Assembly (NCBI GenBank): GCA_029864945.1 | Contig: JAOTSL010000021.1 | Coordinates: forward strand, 1 to 18,544 | DNA: 18,544 nucleotides | Direction of reading: 5' to 3' | Source of the DNA: Gammaproteobacteria bacterium | Lineage (GTDB): Bacteria > Pseudomonadota > Gammaproteobacteria > S012-40 | In this document: positions 7,496-14,884 of the stretch, piece by piece | Layout of the letters: every line of letters starts with the position of its first letter | Numbering within the stretch: the stretch's first letter is position 1 | Position numbers and translations under genes: made by a program | Notes under the pieces: generated by a model | What the model was told of the DNA's origin: nothing | Database searches by the model: none | Seen by the model: the letters and a program-made list of their open reading frames with translations, nothing else

Positions 7496-7668
7496 ATAAT
7501 CCTAGAATCCGCAGTTAGATTCGACTTTATAGTGCAAGATATTGATGTGCATAGTGAATTTAAAAAATGAGTGGTCAGCTTATTGGTGATCAGCAGTTTT
7601 TTAAATTGACTAGGTACGTCAAGAGCTTGTGCTAGAAATCGCGATCCAACTGCGGAATCTAGGATAAT
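7496..7668. mobile_element. Palindromic MITE-like element with IS1380/ISEcp1-like ends and 5-bp target duplication
   Basis: The 163-bp core (7501-7663) begins CCTAGAATCCGCAGTT and its other end reads CCTAGATTCCGCAGTT in reverse complement. These ends resemble the ISEcp1 (IS1380 family) terminus as I remember it, beginning CCTAGATTCT. The direct repeat ATAAT flanks both sides (7496-7500 and 7664-7668), as expected from 5-bp target duplication. The similarity of the two arms continues inward for about 65-70 bp (for example AATTTAAAAAA in both), so the whole element can fold as one hairpin. No transposase is encoded; open frames crossing it are spurious. The rest of the gap between the membrane cytochrome and REC-Hpt genes shows nothing I can assign apart from an A7-G7 homopolymer pair near 7834-7848. 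Confidence 0.8.
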
Positions 7669-7912
7669 ACATCCTGAATGCTTTTTTTTCCTTAAACCAA
7701 CAAAAATAACCATAATTCAATAAAAACCGGGCATTGGATCAACATTTGATTTTTCTAGACGTACCACCGCTATACAACTGCCGGAATCATTCAGGCAAAT
7801 GGCATATTCTGGTGTATCGATGAGGTGTGTTTATAAAAAAAGGGGGGGCGCGGAGACTATAAATAATACAAAAACGGCATTTAACTCTTTTCCCGCACTA
7901 AGCGCTTACGAA

Positions 7913-8608
7913 TTAGATAATATCTTTACAAAATGCCTCTAACTCCCCAAAACATATTGCCGCGTTTTCAAAATCAGACTTCTTCCCCAGTAATTCTATA
8001 TTGGCCGACATTTCCGTAATCTCAGGGTACCCAAAACTACCACCTAAACCTTTTAACACATGAGCGACCCTAGATAGTTCATCACTATTTTTTTCACGTA
8101 TACCTAAAGATATATCAGACAACCAGTCAGGAAGTCGTTCTCTAAAAGCTGATGCTAATCTCAGTTTTGTCTGACGTTTCTTTTCTAACTTATCAGCTTC
8201 ATTTATGCTTTCGCCTTTTCGTTTAGGCAAATAAAATTCTAGCACTTTATAAAGCTCGATTGTATCAATCGGTTTCGCAATAAACGCATCCAAACCAGAT
8301 GCTTTATAACACTCCTGATCTTCTTTCATCACATTTGCTGTTAGTGCAACAATTGGTTTTTTGAAACCTGAGTCTCTAATTTCTCTGGTGGCAGATAGAC
8401 CATCAAGCACAGGCATTTGGATATCCATTAGTATCAAGTCATATTGGTTATACTTTGCAAAATTTACGGCCTCCTCACCATTATTCGCAAATGTAATTTT
8501 CGCCGACGTAGATTCAAAATAGTACGTCATTAAAACCCGAATATCCTTCGTGTCTTCAGCAATGAGAATATTTCCAGCCAAAGAAGAAATATCGATTTGT
8601 TTTTCCAT
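7913..8608 (-). CDS. Response-regulator receiver plus Hpt phosphotransfer protein
   Basis: 231 residues from the ATG at 8608, which has AAGGAG 11 nt upstream; an in-frame GTG at 8644 has no ribosome site. The receiver domain (about 12-127) shows acidic residues E18/D19, phospho-acceptor D62 in LILMDIQMP, T90 in ALTAN and K112 in IAKPI. The C-terminal Hpt domain (about 145-231) has the phosphorylatable H183 in RVAHVLKGLGGSFGY. There is no DNA-binding or enzymatic output domain, so it should shuttle phosphate between a sensor kinase and a further regulator. It is divergent from the 7TM histidine kinase gene at 9019 across a gap that holds two inverted repeats. That kinase lacks receiver and Hpt domains of its own, which makes the pair a plausible split phosphorelay. 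Domains are certain; the pairing is inferred from context. Confidence 0.88.
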   Translation of the reverse strand: MEKQIDISSLAGNILIAEDTKDIRVLMTYYFESTSAKITFANNGEEAVNFAKYNQYDLILMDIQMPVLDGLSATREIRDSGFKKPIVALTANVMKEDQECYKASGLDAFIAKPIDTIELYKVLEFYLPKRKGESINEADKLEKKRQTKLRLASAFRERLPDWLSDISLGIREKNSDELSRVAHVLKGLGGSFGYPEITEMSANIELLGKKSDFENAAICFGELEAFCKDII

Positions 8609-8815
8609 AGCAACTTCTACTCCTTGATAGCCAGATACTGCCACATTTTTCTAAACATAATTCATCCTTGATCAACATGTCAAAAAACGAAACATTCAAC
8701 ATTAGATCGACCCAATATTAAAAAACTTAAGGATTAGAATAAGCGCCCGATAGACAGGATTCCTGACAAAATAAAATCCACTACAATTTTGACCATGCCT
8801 AGTAACACCTTAAAA

Positions 8816-8866
8816 AGGTTAAGTATTCTATAATAATAGAAGCTATCATTATAGAATACTTAACCT
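8816..8866. repeat. 24-bp near-perfect inverted repeat with 3-nt loop
   Basis: AGGTTAAGTATTCTATAAT (8816-8834) is exactly complementary to 8848-8866. The pairing continues inward for five more positions with one mismatch, leaving loop AAG (8840-8842). No T-run follows on either side, so it is not an ordinary terminator. It sits between the divergent REC-Hpt and histidine-kinase genes. It could be an extended operator, a transcript-stabilising stem, or a very small mobile palindrome; I saw no second copy in this window. Confidence 0.75.
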
Positions 8867-8954
8867 GCAAACATTTCAATTTCGCTGGTACTGTTTATTG
8901 TTATCTTGCAATAGGTGGAATACACAAAAAATGCTTCACTCATCTCAATTTTTT

Positions 8955-8975
8955 GCAATATATGGTCTATATTGC
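8955..8975. promoter_or_regulatory. 8-5-8 palindrome upstream of the histidine kinase gene
   Basis: GCAATATA (8955-8962) and TATATTGC (8968-8975) are perfect inverted repeats around TGGTC, ending 43 bp before the kinase ATG. Position and symmetry suit a dimeric regulator site at the kinase promoter. The regulator is unknown. Confidence 0.45.
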
Positions 8976-9018
8976 GTTAACATAACCACTAAATACACAT
9001 ATCAAAGATATCCCGCAC

Positions 9019-10911
9019 ATGATTGATGAGATTTTCAACCCCGAGAACTACCTGTTCGGCTTGCATGCCTTACCTGTAATTCTAGTTTCTGCAGTTATAT
9101 TCATACTGGGAAGCTTTACGTTAATAAGAGAATGGGACTCTAGTATCCGCTTCAGCTATTTTTTATTTTCCCTGTCACTTTTCATCTTATTTTTTAGCGA
9201 TATTTTCTTTCGAATCACCATAAATGCCGACCTATACCCCGTATGGAATGCGGGCACCCACTTAGGAATGCTACTAATCCCACCTACAGTGCTTCTTTTT
9301 TCCTCTAAAGTACTGCAGCGTCGGAGGAAAGATCTGAAGCTGATAGCTTTCTGTTCATTTATTTCACTTTGTCTTTATTTACTCCTCTTACTTACAAATC
9401 TTTTTGTTACAGATTATTTGCAGTTTCCATGGGGCACCGAACCAGATTACGGCCCTGCTGGATTATTTTTCATTGTTTATTTAACGGCTATCCTCATTTA
9501 CATATTGACATTATATTGGCAAACAATGCGGCGCAGTGATCGCAACAGTCCACTTTGGAATAGAGCAAAATGGCTATCGATTTCGTTGATTGTTGGCTTT
9601 TTTGCGACGATAGACATCGCGCCATCATTTAACATTGATATTTATCCATTTGGCTCAATATTTATTGTGTTCATGTTTCTTGTTATGTCCATGGTCACTT
9701 GGCGGTTCAAATTTCTGGATATTAATGCCCAGTATGCTGCCGAAAGCATTATACAAATTATGCACGATGCGCTGATCGTTCTGGATAGTAAGTTTAAAGT
9801 GGAATTAAAAAATGACGCAGTTACCAAGCTGTGTAAAGGGGGTGACACAGAGCTAATTCGTCACTTTCTAAAAGAAAAAATACTATCATTACAGGGCACG
9901 GGAAACCTAAACAGTAATATTCGCGATATGGAGGTTGGCTTTTTCTCCGATGACAACGAATCTCTTTTTTTAAATTTATCCATATCAGTGATGAAACATA
10001 ACAAAACGGATATCACCGCTTATGTTTGCACCCTTCGTGATATCACTCAGCGAAAAAAAGACGAACAGGCACTACAAGACTCACACTTTAAACTGGAACA
10101 AAGGGTCAAAGACCGAACCACAAGCCTCGCACATGAGATTAAAAAGCATATTGAAACCAGCGAGTCACTTTTGCTTGCTAAAGAGGATGCCGAATCAGCA
10201 AATCGCACAAAGTCTCTGTTCCTGGCAAATATTTCACATGAGTTACGAACACCTATGCACGGAATATTAGGTTTTTCAAATATTGGTTTTAAAAAATCAG
10301 ACCTTGCCGACAGCGAACAGATCAAAACTTATTTTTCCAAAATCACCACCAGCGGCGAACGATTATTAAACTTGCTCAATGATTTATTGGATCTTTCTGC
10401 GCTTGAGTCAGGAAAAATTGAAATACGATTCAGTCAGGAAAATTTAGTCGATATTTGCGACCAATGTTTTCAGGATCAAATTGCCGTTTTAAATACTAAG
10501 AACCTGCTATGGAAAATAGAAAATAGTACCAGTGACGCAATGCTGATGTGTGACAGAGCGCGTATAAGTCAGGTCATTACCAACTTACTGGGTAACGCTA
10601 TTCGGTTTTCACCGAAAGACAGCAGCATAAATGTTTTAATCAAATCATCCACTATAAAATCTTACGAAGGAAAAACAGTGCAAGGACTGACATTTACCAT
10701 TCAAGATGAAGGTGATGGTATTCCCACAGATGAACTTGAAGCGGTATTTGATGAGTTCATACAAAGCAGCAAAACAAACACAGAAATCGGCGGCACAGGC
10801 CTCGGCCTGGCCATCTGTCGTAAAATACTGGAATCACATCATGGGCGCATACATGCTGAACAAAGCCAAAAAGGGGCTCGTATTATATTTACAATTCCTT
10901 TGCAACAATAA
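9019..10911 (+). CDS. Membrane sensor histidine kinase (7TM N-terminus, PAS, HisKA, HATPase)
   Basis: 630 residues. About seven hydrophobic helices fill residues 15-232 and match the general look of the histidine-kinase N-terminal 7TM region; this part should sense a membrane or small-molecule signal. A PAS-like domain (about 243-345) ends in the typical TLRDITQRKKDEQAL. A short coiled coil precedes the H-box FLANISHELRTPMHG with phospho-acceptor H407. The ATPase domain shows the N-box (NLLGNAIRFSPKD), G1 (DEGDGIP), F-box region (VFDEF) and G2 (GGTGLGLAICRKI). There is no receiver domain, so phosphate must go to a separate protein; the divergent REC-Hpt product is the nearest candidate. No strong Shine-Dalgarno precedes the ATG, although the frame and N-terminal helix fit this start. 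The gene ends 18 bp from the convergent methyltransferase gene. Signal and target are unknown. Confidence 0.9.
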   Translation: MIDEIFNPENYLFGLHALPVILVSAVIFILGSFTLIREWDSSIRFSYFLFSLSLFILFFSDIFFRITINADLYPVWNAGTHLGMLLIPPTVLLFSSKVLQRRRKDLKLIAFCSFISLCLYLLLLLTNLFVTDYLQFPWGTEPDYGPAGLFFIVYLTAILIYILTLYWQTMRRSDRNSPLWNRAKWLSISLIVGFFATIDIAPSFNIDIYPFGSIFIVFMFLVMSMVTWRFKFLDINAQYAAESIIQIMHDALIVLDSKFKVELKNDAVTKLCKGGDTELIRHFLKEKILSLQGTGNLNSNIRDMEVGFFSDDNESLFLNLSISVMKHNKTDITAYVCTLRDITQRKKDEQALQDSHFKLEQRVKDRTTSLAHEIKKHIETSESLLLAKEDAESANRTKSLFLANISHELRTPMHGILGFSNIGFKKSDLADSEQIKTYFSKITTSGERLLNLLNDLLDLSALESGKIEIRFSQENLVDICDQCFQDQIAVLNTKNLLWKIENSTSDAMLMCDRARISQVITNLLGNAIRFSPKDSSINVLIKSSTIKSYEGKTVQGLTFTIQDEGDGIPTDELEAVFDEFIQSSKTNTEIGGTGLGLAICRKILESHHGRIHAEQSQKGARIIFTIPLQQ

Positions 10912-10929
10912 AAATTCATTAATACAAAA

Positions 10930-11583
10930 CTACGGTTTATATTTCTTCTCTCGCCACGCGAAAAAACTAGCATCAACATCCATATAATCTGTGCGAACTA
11001 CCGTGCAACCTGAAAACACATTTAATTGTTGCATTACACTTTCGGGCTTAAACGCCTGAAGCGTATACCGCTCCCTTGCAGACCACTCGTAATCATCATT
11101 GAGTAAGTTAAATGCCAATCCTTTGCGACAGCATAAATACAAACGAGAAATAATCGATTCTAAATATTCACCATCGTCCTGTAACGGTTCGTTTAATGCG
11201 CCCGACAATAAAACCCAATCATAACTTTTTTCCGGCGGATCAAAATCAAATAAGTCTCCCTCAAAAAATGTTAACTCCGGTAATCTATTTTTAGACGCTT
11301 CAATCATGTCAGGTGAAAGGTCTATGCCGGTATAATCTACTTCGATTCCCTTCTCCTTCATATAGTCATAAAGATCAGCAAAACCACAACCAACGTCTAA
11401 TACCGAATCACCTTTACGCACTCCGCACCCAAGCAAAACATCAAAACGTATTTGTTGCACATCCTTATTTTCCCAGTAAAGCGCCCGTGGACTATGACCA
11501 TGCATCCAAACAGAGTGACGGTGTCGTTTAATAATACGTTCGCGTTGTTCTTTTTTCATATTAGTTTTCATATTGGTTTGCAT
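10930..11583 (-). CDS. Class I SAM-dependent methyltransferase
   Basis: 217 residues with a Rossmann-type methyltransferase core: motif I VLDVGCGFADL (61-71) for SAM binding, motif II TGIDLSPDMI (85-94) with the acidic residue contacting the ribose hydroxyls, EGDLFDF (108-114) beside the adenine, and DWVLLSGALN (122-131) in the post-II position. The N-terminal 40 residues are basic and carry HRHSVWMHGHSP. No signal peptide or membrane helix, so it is cytoplasmic. In-frame Met codons at residues 5 and 9 are alternative starts, and none has a convincing Shine-Dalgarno. It is transcribed alone and converges on the histidine-kinase gene with no clear terminator between them. Substrate cannot be told from sequence. 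Confidence 0.85.
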   Translation of the reverse strand: MQTNMKTNMKKEQRERIIKRHRHSVWMHGHSPRALYWENKDVQQIRFDVLLGCGVRKGDSVLDVGCGFADLYDYMKEKGIEVDYTGIDLSPDMIEASKNRLPELTFFEGDLFDFDPPEKSYDWVLLSGALNEPLQDDGEYLESIISRLYLCCRKGLAFNLLNDDYEWSARERYTLQAFKPESVMQQLNVFSGCTVVRTDYMDVDASFFAWREKKYKP

Positions 11584-11705
11584 CTGTGTATAAATAAATA
11601 ATTATGTAAGCACTCGCTGACAAAAGAGTGCGACGACTAAATTTTCACCGCACGAATCCTTGCTGATCGTTTTTTTAAATAAATACCATATAAACATTTG
11701 GCTAT

Positions 11706-11855
11706 TGATATAATTTTATGGTGTAATCTGAAATTGTTCATTGTACATTATCATGGTTTTATTTAGTCGCACTCCATCTCTGTGTTCTTCTTTTAAGCTA
11801 TACCTTGATTAATTTGCAATACTTTTACTATTAACACGATTGACGAGGTTTTAAA
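11706..11855 (+). promoter_or_regulatory. Extended -10 promoter and long cold-shock leader
   Basis: TGATATAAT at 11706-11714 is an extended -10 element (TGn-TATAAT) with no good -35, predicting a start near 11721 and a leader of about 135 nt before the cold-shock ATG. Long 5' leaders that refold with temperature are characteristic of CspA-type genes. GAGG sits 7 nt before the ATG. Confidence 0.5.
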
Positions 11856-12059
11856 ATGGAAACAGGAACAGTTAAATGGTTCAACGAGTCTAAGGGCTTT
11901 GGCTTTATTTCTCCTTCAGATGGCACCCCAGACGTATTTGTTCACTTCTCAGCTATTCAAAGTGACGGCTTCCGCTCACTAAACGAAGGTCAGGCAGTAA
12001 CTTACAAAGTAGAAAGCGGCCCTAAAGGCCCACAAGCATCTGAAGTTCGCGTTGCTTAA
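11856..12059 (+). CDS. CspA-family cold-shock protein
   Basis: 67 residues, the full length of a single cold-shock domain. RNP1 (KGFGFI) and RNP2 (VFVHF) are both intact, preceded by the family-typical start GTVKWFNESKG. Such proteins form a five-stranded OB-fold that binds single-stranded RNA and DNA and melts secondary structure in mRNA. The ribosome site GAGG is well placed. An extended -10 promoter and long leader lie upstream, a strong terminator lies directly downstream, and an RRM-type RNA-binding protein gene follows on the same strand, so two RNA-binding genes sit side by side. Whether it is cold-induced or constitutive cannot be told; the leader length favours regulation. Confidence 0.97.
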   Translation: METGTVKWFNESKGFGFISPSDGTPDVFVHFSAIQSDGFRSLNEGQAVTYKVESGPKGPQASEVRVA

Positions 12060-12078
12060 TTGCTTTAATTAGCATCCT

Positions 12079-12113
12079 AAAAAACCTTCATGGGCAACCA
12101 TGAAGGTTTTTTT
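12079..12113 (+). terminator. Intrinsic terminator after the cold-shock gene
   Basis: CCTTCATGG (12085-12093), loop GCAA, CCATGAAGG (12098-12106), then a T7 run. A preceding A6 run extends the stem against the T-tract, so it may also work from the opposite strand. Confidence 0.92.
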
Positions 12114-12143
12114 ATTCCCTCCGCCTAATATATCGAGAGCCAT

Positions 12144-12407
12144 ATGAAAAAATTATTCGTGGGCAGCCTGCCTACCGAAGCCACCCAGGACAGCGTAAAA
12201 GCATTGTTCTCAGAATTCGGCACCGTACGCTCAATCGAAATAGCCAGTGATGTTTTTACAGGGAAATGCAAAGGTTTTGGTTTTATCGAAATGGAAGGGC
12301 ATGAGGCCCGCGCTGCAATTTCCGGTCTAAACGGAAAGAGTTTTGGTGATAAATACTTAAAAGTTAACTTTGAAGAACCGCGCAAGAAAGGCAAAGGGCG
12401 ACGTTAA
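12144..12407 (+). CDS. Small RRM RNA-binding protein
   Basis: 87 residues forming one RNA-recognition motif: RNP2 LFVGSLP (4-10) and RNP1 KGFGFIEM (43-50), with the usual spacing and closing strand YLKVNFEEP. It ends in a short basic tail (RKKGKGRR) that probably adds nonspecific RNA affinity. A GAGAG ribosome site precedes the ATG. Bacterial proteins of this type resemble the glycine-rich cyanobacterial Rbp proteins but without a long Gly tail, and some are cold-responsive. It lies just after the terminated cold-shock gene, suggesting related control, though it should need its own promoter or read-through. Domain certain; target RNAs unknown. Confidence 0.93.
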   Translation: MKKLFVGSLPTEATQDSVKALFSEFGTVRSIEIASDVFTGKCKGFGFIEMEGHEARAAISGLNGKSFGDKYLKVNFEEPRKKGKGRR

Positions 12408-12531
12408 TAAAACCAACCTCTTATTTATAAATGCGCAAATATGGTGATTAAATCAGGAAGCTTTTAACAAAATTAAAGTGTGTTTTTTAATCAATCACCA
12501 TTAAGTTACAACACTCAAAGAAAAAGTAGTT

Positions 12532-12661
12532 ATGAACAAACACCTTAAAAACCACTCTTCGTTATTTTAGCGCTATCTTTTGTCATTTTTTCTATCGTCT
12601 TTTCGCAGGTTCTCTGCAGAACGCTAGCATTGAGATTATCCACACCAATAATTTCAACTAA
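12532..12661 (+). pseudogene. Possible decayed start of an exported protein gene
   Basis: An ATG at 12532 opens MNKHLKNHSSLF and then stops. Shifting frame once continues into a signal-peptide-like LALSFVIFSIVFS, and shifting again gives GSLQNASIEIIHTNNFN before a stop. Joined, these read like a signal peptide followed by the start of a secreted metallophosphoesterase/5'-nucleotidase (compare the IxILHTND motif of that family). Two indels would be needed, and nothing recognisable follows. A 9-bp inverted repeat, ATGGTGATT (12441-12449) with AATCACCAT (12493-12501), lies upstream. Low confidence: the fragment is short and the family link rests on a few residues. Confidence 0.3.
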
Positions 12662-12693
12662 ATAGTATTTAGTTTGATAATACGAGTAAGGGC

Positions 12694-13083
12694 TTACACC
12701 TCCGCAATAAGTGCTCTAACACGTAAAAGTAAATCCGCTGACTTAAACGGCTTATTCAACATTTCAATAGATAAATTCGGGCCAATGTAATCATTGTAAC
12801 CACTCACAAGCAATATTTTCACAGCGGGGTGTTGCTTTTTTATTGTCTCAGCTAATTGAAAGCCATCACCACCAGCCATTACAACGTCGCTCACAACAAG
12901 GACAACAGGCTCCCTTTGCAATACATCAAGCGCCTCCGCTACGCTTGACGACACCAATACGGTGTACCCGTGAATACGCAATATCTCACCAACAAGCGCT
13001 CGCATTGCAGGCTCATCATCAACCACAAGTATAGCTTCACCACCACTCGAATGGGCTTTATTCATAATGTAGCTAACGCTCAT
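12694..13083 (-). CDS. Single-domain response regulator (CheY-like receiver)
   Basis: 129 residues from the ATG at 13083 (GGA 10 nt upstream); an ATG at 13065 is the alternative, and longer in-frame starts add residues outside the domain. The receiver is complete: acidic pair in VVDDEPAMRALV, phospho-acceptor Asp in VVSDVVMAGGDG, switch Ser in LLVSGYN, and Lys in LNKPF. There is no output domain, so it acts through protein-protein contacts, either in a phosphorelay or by controlling a partner enzyme. The sequence resembles receivers fused to hybrid kinases. It stands alone, and no kinase gene is adjacent; the nearest is at 9019. The 13174-13540 stretch upstream shows only short open frames and nothing I can assign. 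Confidence 0.88.
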   Translation of the reverse strand: MSVSYIMNKAHSSGGEAILVVDDEPAMRALVGEILRIHGYTVLVSSSVAEALDVLQREPVVLVVSDVVMAGGDGFQLAETIKKQHPAVKILLVSGYNDYIGPNLSIEMLNKPFKSADLLLRVRALIAEV

Positions 13084-13540
13084 TAATTGTATCCATATAA
13101 ATATAGAACATATTTCGCTATCCGACCTAAATTTATCTCCCAAGGGAATTACTTTAAGAACACCACTGCACATAAAGCCCCCCTTGCCATAAAGCCCTGA
13201 TAACTACAGTACAGAAATTTGCAGCAATAATATTCGCATACAAATCACTCTCAATGATGATTTATGCCGCCAGCCTTTGAATTTTGCATATTCTGACAAA
13301 AACACAAAATACGCAGCTCGCCTAGAGCAATACGTGGCTACGAATCAAATAGCAGCGTGTCCACACTCAACATATTGCAGCTACAAAAATATAGACCGTT
13401 GACCACGACAGCGCGGGAAGATGTTATTAATTTTGATAAAATCCAGGCGTACCTGAAAGCACGGGGCAATGAACATAACGGATTTAGCAGACCTGCAACT
13501 TGAATTAGAAAAGTAAAATTAATAATTTTTTGTTAGCCAT

Positions 13541-13565
13541 AAAAAAACCGCCACGCGGGCGGTTT
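13541..13565 (-). terminator. Intrinsic terminator of the tRNA-Ser gene
   Basis: On the minus strand AACCGCC pairs with GGCGGTT (plus-strand 13546-13552 and 13558-13564) around a 5-nt loop, followed by a run of T. It lies 8 bp after the encoded CCA end of the tRNA. Confidence 0.9.
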
Positions 13566-13572
13566 ACTTTAT

Positions 13573-13660
13573 TGGCGGAGAGCGAGGGATTCGAACCCTC
13601 GATACGTTACCGTATACACACTTTCCAGGCGTGCTCCTTCGGCCACTCGGACAGCTCTCC
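13573..13660 (-). tRNA. tRNA-Ser (anticodon GGA)
   Basis: 88 nt including an encoded CCA. Acceptor GGAGAGC pairs with GCTCTCC; the anticodon arm is CACGC-CTGGAAA-GTGTG with anticodon GGA at 13626-13624. A long variable arm (ATACGGTAACGTAT) marks it as class II serine, and the T-arm is GAGGG-TTCGAAT-CCCTC. Discriminator base is G, as expected for Ser. It reads UCC and UCU codons. Confidence 0.97.
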
Positions 13661-13889
13661 AAAACTTTTTAATCTTTTCCGATCTACTTTTATCAGCTTA
13701 TTTCCTGGCCTGACTTTCGCTGTGCATTACTTGCACTCGCCGAGCAGGACGTTGCAAATCATTCACTTTGCATGGCAAGAAGAAGTTTAAATAGCGACTC
13801 TTTTCAAGGGCGGCTAGATTAAACCAGAATGGTGGTTAAAGCAATGTTTACAGCATCTATTCAGGTACTTTTTAAACAAAGAATCATTT

Positions 13890-13895
13890 TATAAT
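13890..13895 (+). promoter_or_regulatory. Candidate -10 box for the diiron oxygenase gene
   Basis: TATAAT matches the consensus -10 exactly and lies 91 bp before the ATG; no convincing -35 is seen 17 bp upstream. The rest of the 13661-13986 gap shows no other feature I can support. Confidence 0.35.
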
Positions 13896-13986
13896 GCGCT
13901 GTAATACGGAATACGCTAATATTTACGCAATAAAGCAGCCGGCAACAATCAAATAATCATCATCCAATGAGAAACGCCGAAGAATC

Positions 13987-14850
13987 ATGAGCTTACACGA
14001 GCAATTAAGTCGCAGCAGTACACCCTATGAGGACCCGCTGGAAAGTATTCGGTGGAATGAGCTTAAAAATAACCAGTTCTGGCTCCCCGAAGAAGCGATC
14101 TCACTATTTGGTACGCCAGAATACGAAAAACTGACCAGCGATCAAAAACAACGCCTTTCCCAGGTTGAGTTTATCAATTTTATTGAGGCCGGTTTATGGC
14201 TGGAAAGCCTGTTTATGGAACGAATCGGGCGTTCGGTGCGGCAGGATCGAACTCATTTATCTGAACTAACTTATCACCTACACGAATTACGCGAAGAAGC
14301 TGGGCACAGCTTAATGTTTTTGGAACTCATTAAATTAAGCCAGCTAAATGTACCTAACAAACATTTCAATCGCTTAAACGTGGCAAACTTATTTGCCAAA
14401 TTCGCACCTTTTAACAGCGCTATGTTTTGGGTTGCTGTATTAGTAGGTGAAGAAGTTCCGGACAGAATGAATCGTTACATACGAAAAAATCGTGACTCCG
14501 TTTGCCCCCCTATTGCCGATATTGTAGGCATTCATATTCACGATGAAGCACGCCACATAGCTCATGCAAAATCGATGATTAATAACAAACTAAACGGATT
14601 CTCCAATTTCAAATCAAAACTTGTTAGCACATTAATTAACAAAATGTTTAATGATTTTGTGCAGGCTTATTATTATCCGCCAACTGCGATATATATTGCC
14701 GCAGGACTTGGTAGAAGTGTAAATTGGCAGGCGATTTCACAAAAAAATCAACACAGGCAGGAGTTTGTTAAAAATAGCATTCGCCCAACCTTGGAGACCA
14801 TCAATGCGCAGGGTGTTAATCTAAATTGGGGGATTAGCAACCAGAGTTAA
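13987..14850 (+). CDS. AurF-like non-haem diiron oxygenase
   Basis: 287 residues, mostly helical, cytoplasmic. Candidate metal ligands fall in the AurF order: E67 (FIEAGLW), E104-x2-H107 (EEAGH), E156 (VGEEVPD), then H183-x3-E187-x2-H190 (HIHDEARH). The E156-to-H183 spacing of 27 and the H-x3-E-x2-H cluster match, from memory, those of p-aminobenzoate N-oxygenase AurF, including its seventh (His) ligand. AurF oxidises an aryl amine to a nitro group with O2; relatives act on other amines or C-H bonds, so the substrate here is open. No biosynthetic genes, ferredoxin or reductase sit beside it. It follows tRNA-Ser on the opposite strand and converges on the D-x3-Q protein gene. The ribosome site is weak (GAAGAA). 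Family call firm, substrate unknown. Confidence 0.85.
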   Translation: MSLHEQLSRSSTPYEDPLESIRWNELKNNQFWLPEEAISLFGTPEYEKLTSDQKQRLSQVEFINFIEAGLWLESLFMERIGRSVRQDRTHLSELTYHLHELREEAGHSLMFLELIKLSQLNVPNKHFNRLNVANLFAKFAPFNSAMFWVAVLVGEEVPDRMNRYIRKNRDSVCPPIADIVGIHIHDEARHIAHAKSMINNKLNGFSNFKSKLVSTLINKMFNDFVQAYYYPPTAIYIAAGLGRSVNWQAISQKNQHRQEFVKNSIRPTLETINAQGVNLNWGISNQS

Positions 14851-14884
14851 CCATCTAAACTACCGACCTAAACGAAGACCAGCA

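Noticed and set aside
7480..7713. 77-residue open frame on the minus strand
   Set aside because: It spans the palindromic IS1380-like element and its flanks; there is no ribosome site, and the reading frame is explained by the repeat.
13435..13517. Short peptide frame from the ATG at 13470, ending DLADLQLELEK
   Set aside because: Only 15 codons with no recognisable family; it may be a gene remnant but cannot be supported.
13530..13790. 86-residue plus-strand open frame
   Set aside because: It runs across the tRNA-Ser gene and its terminator in antisense.
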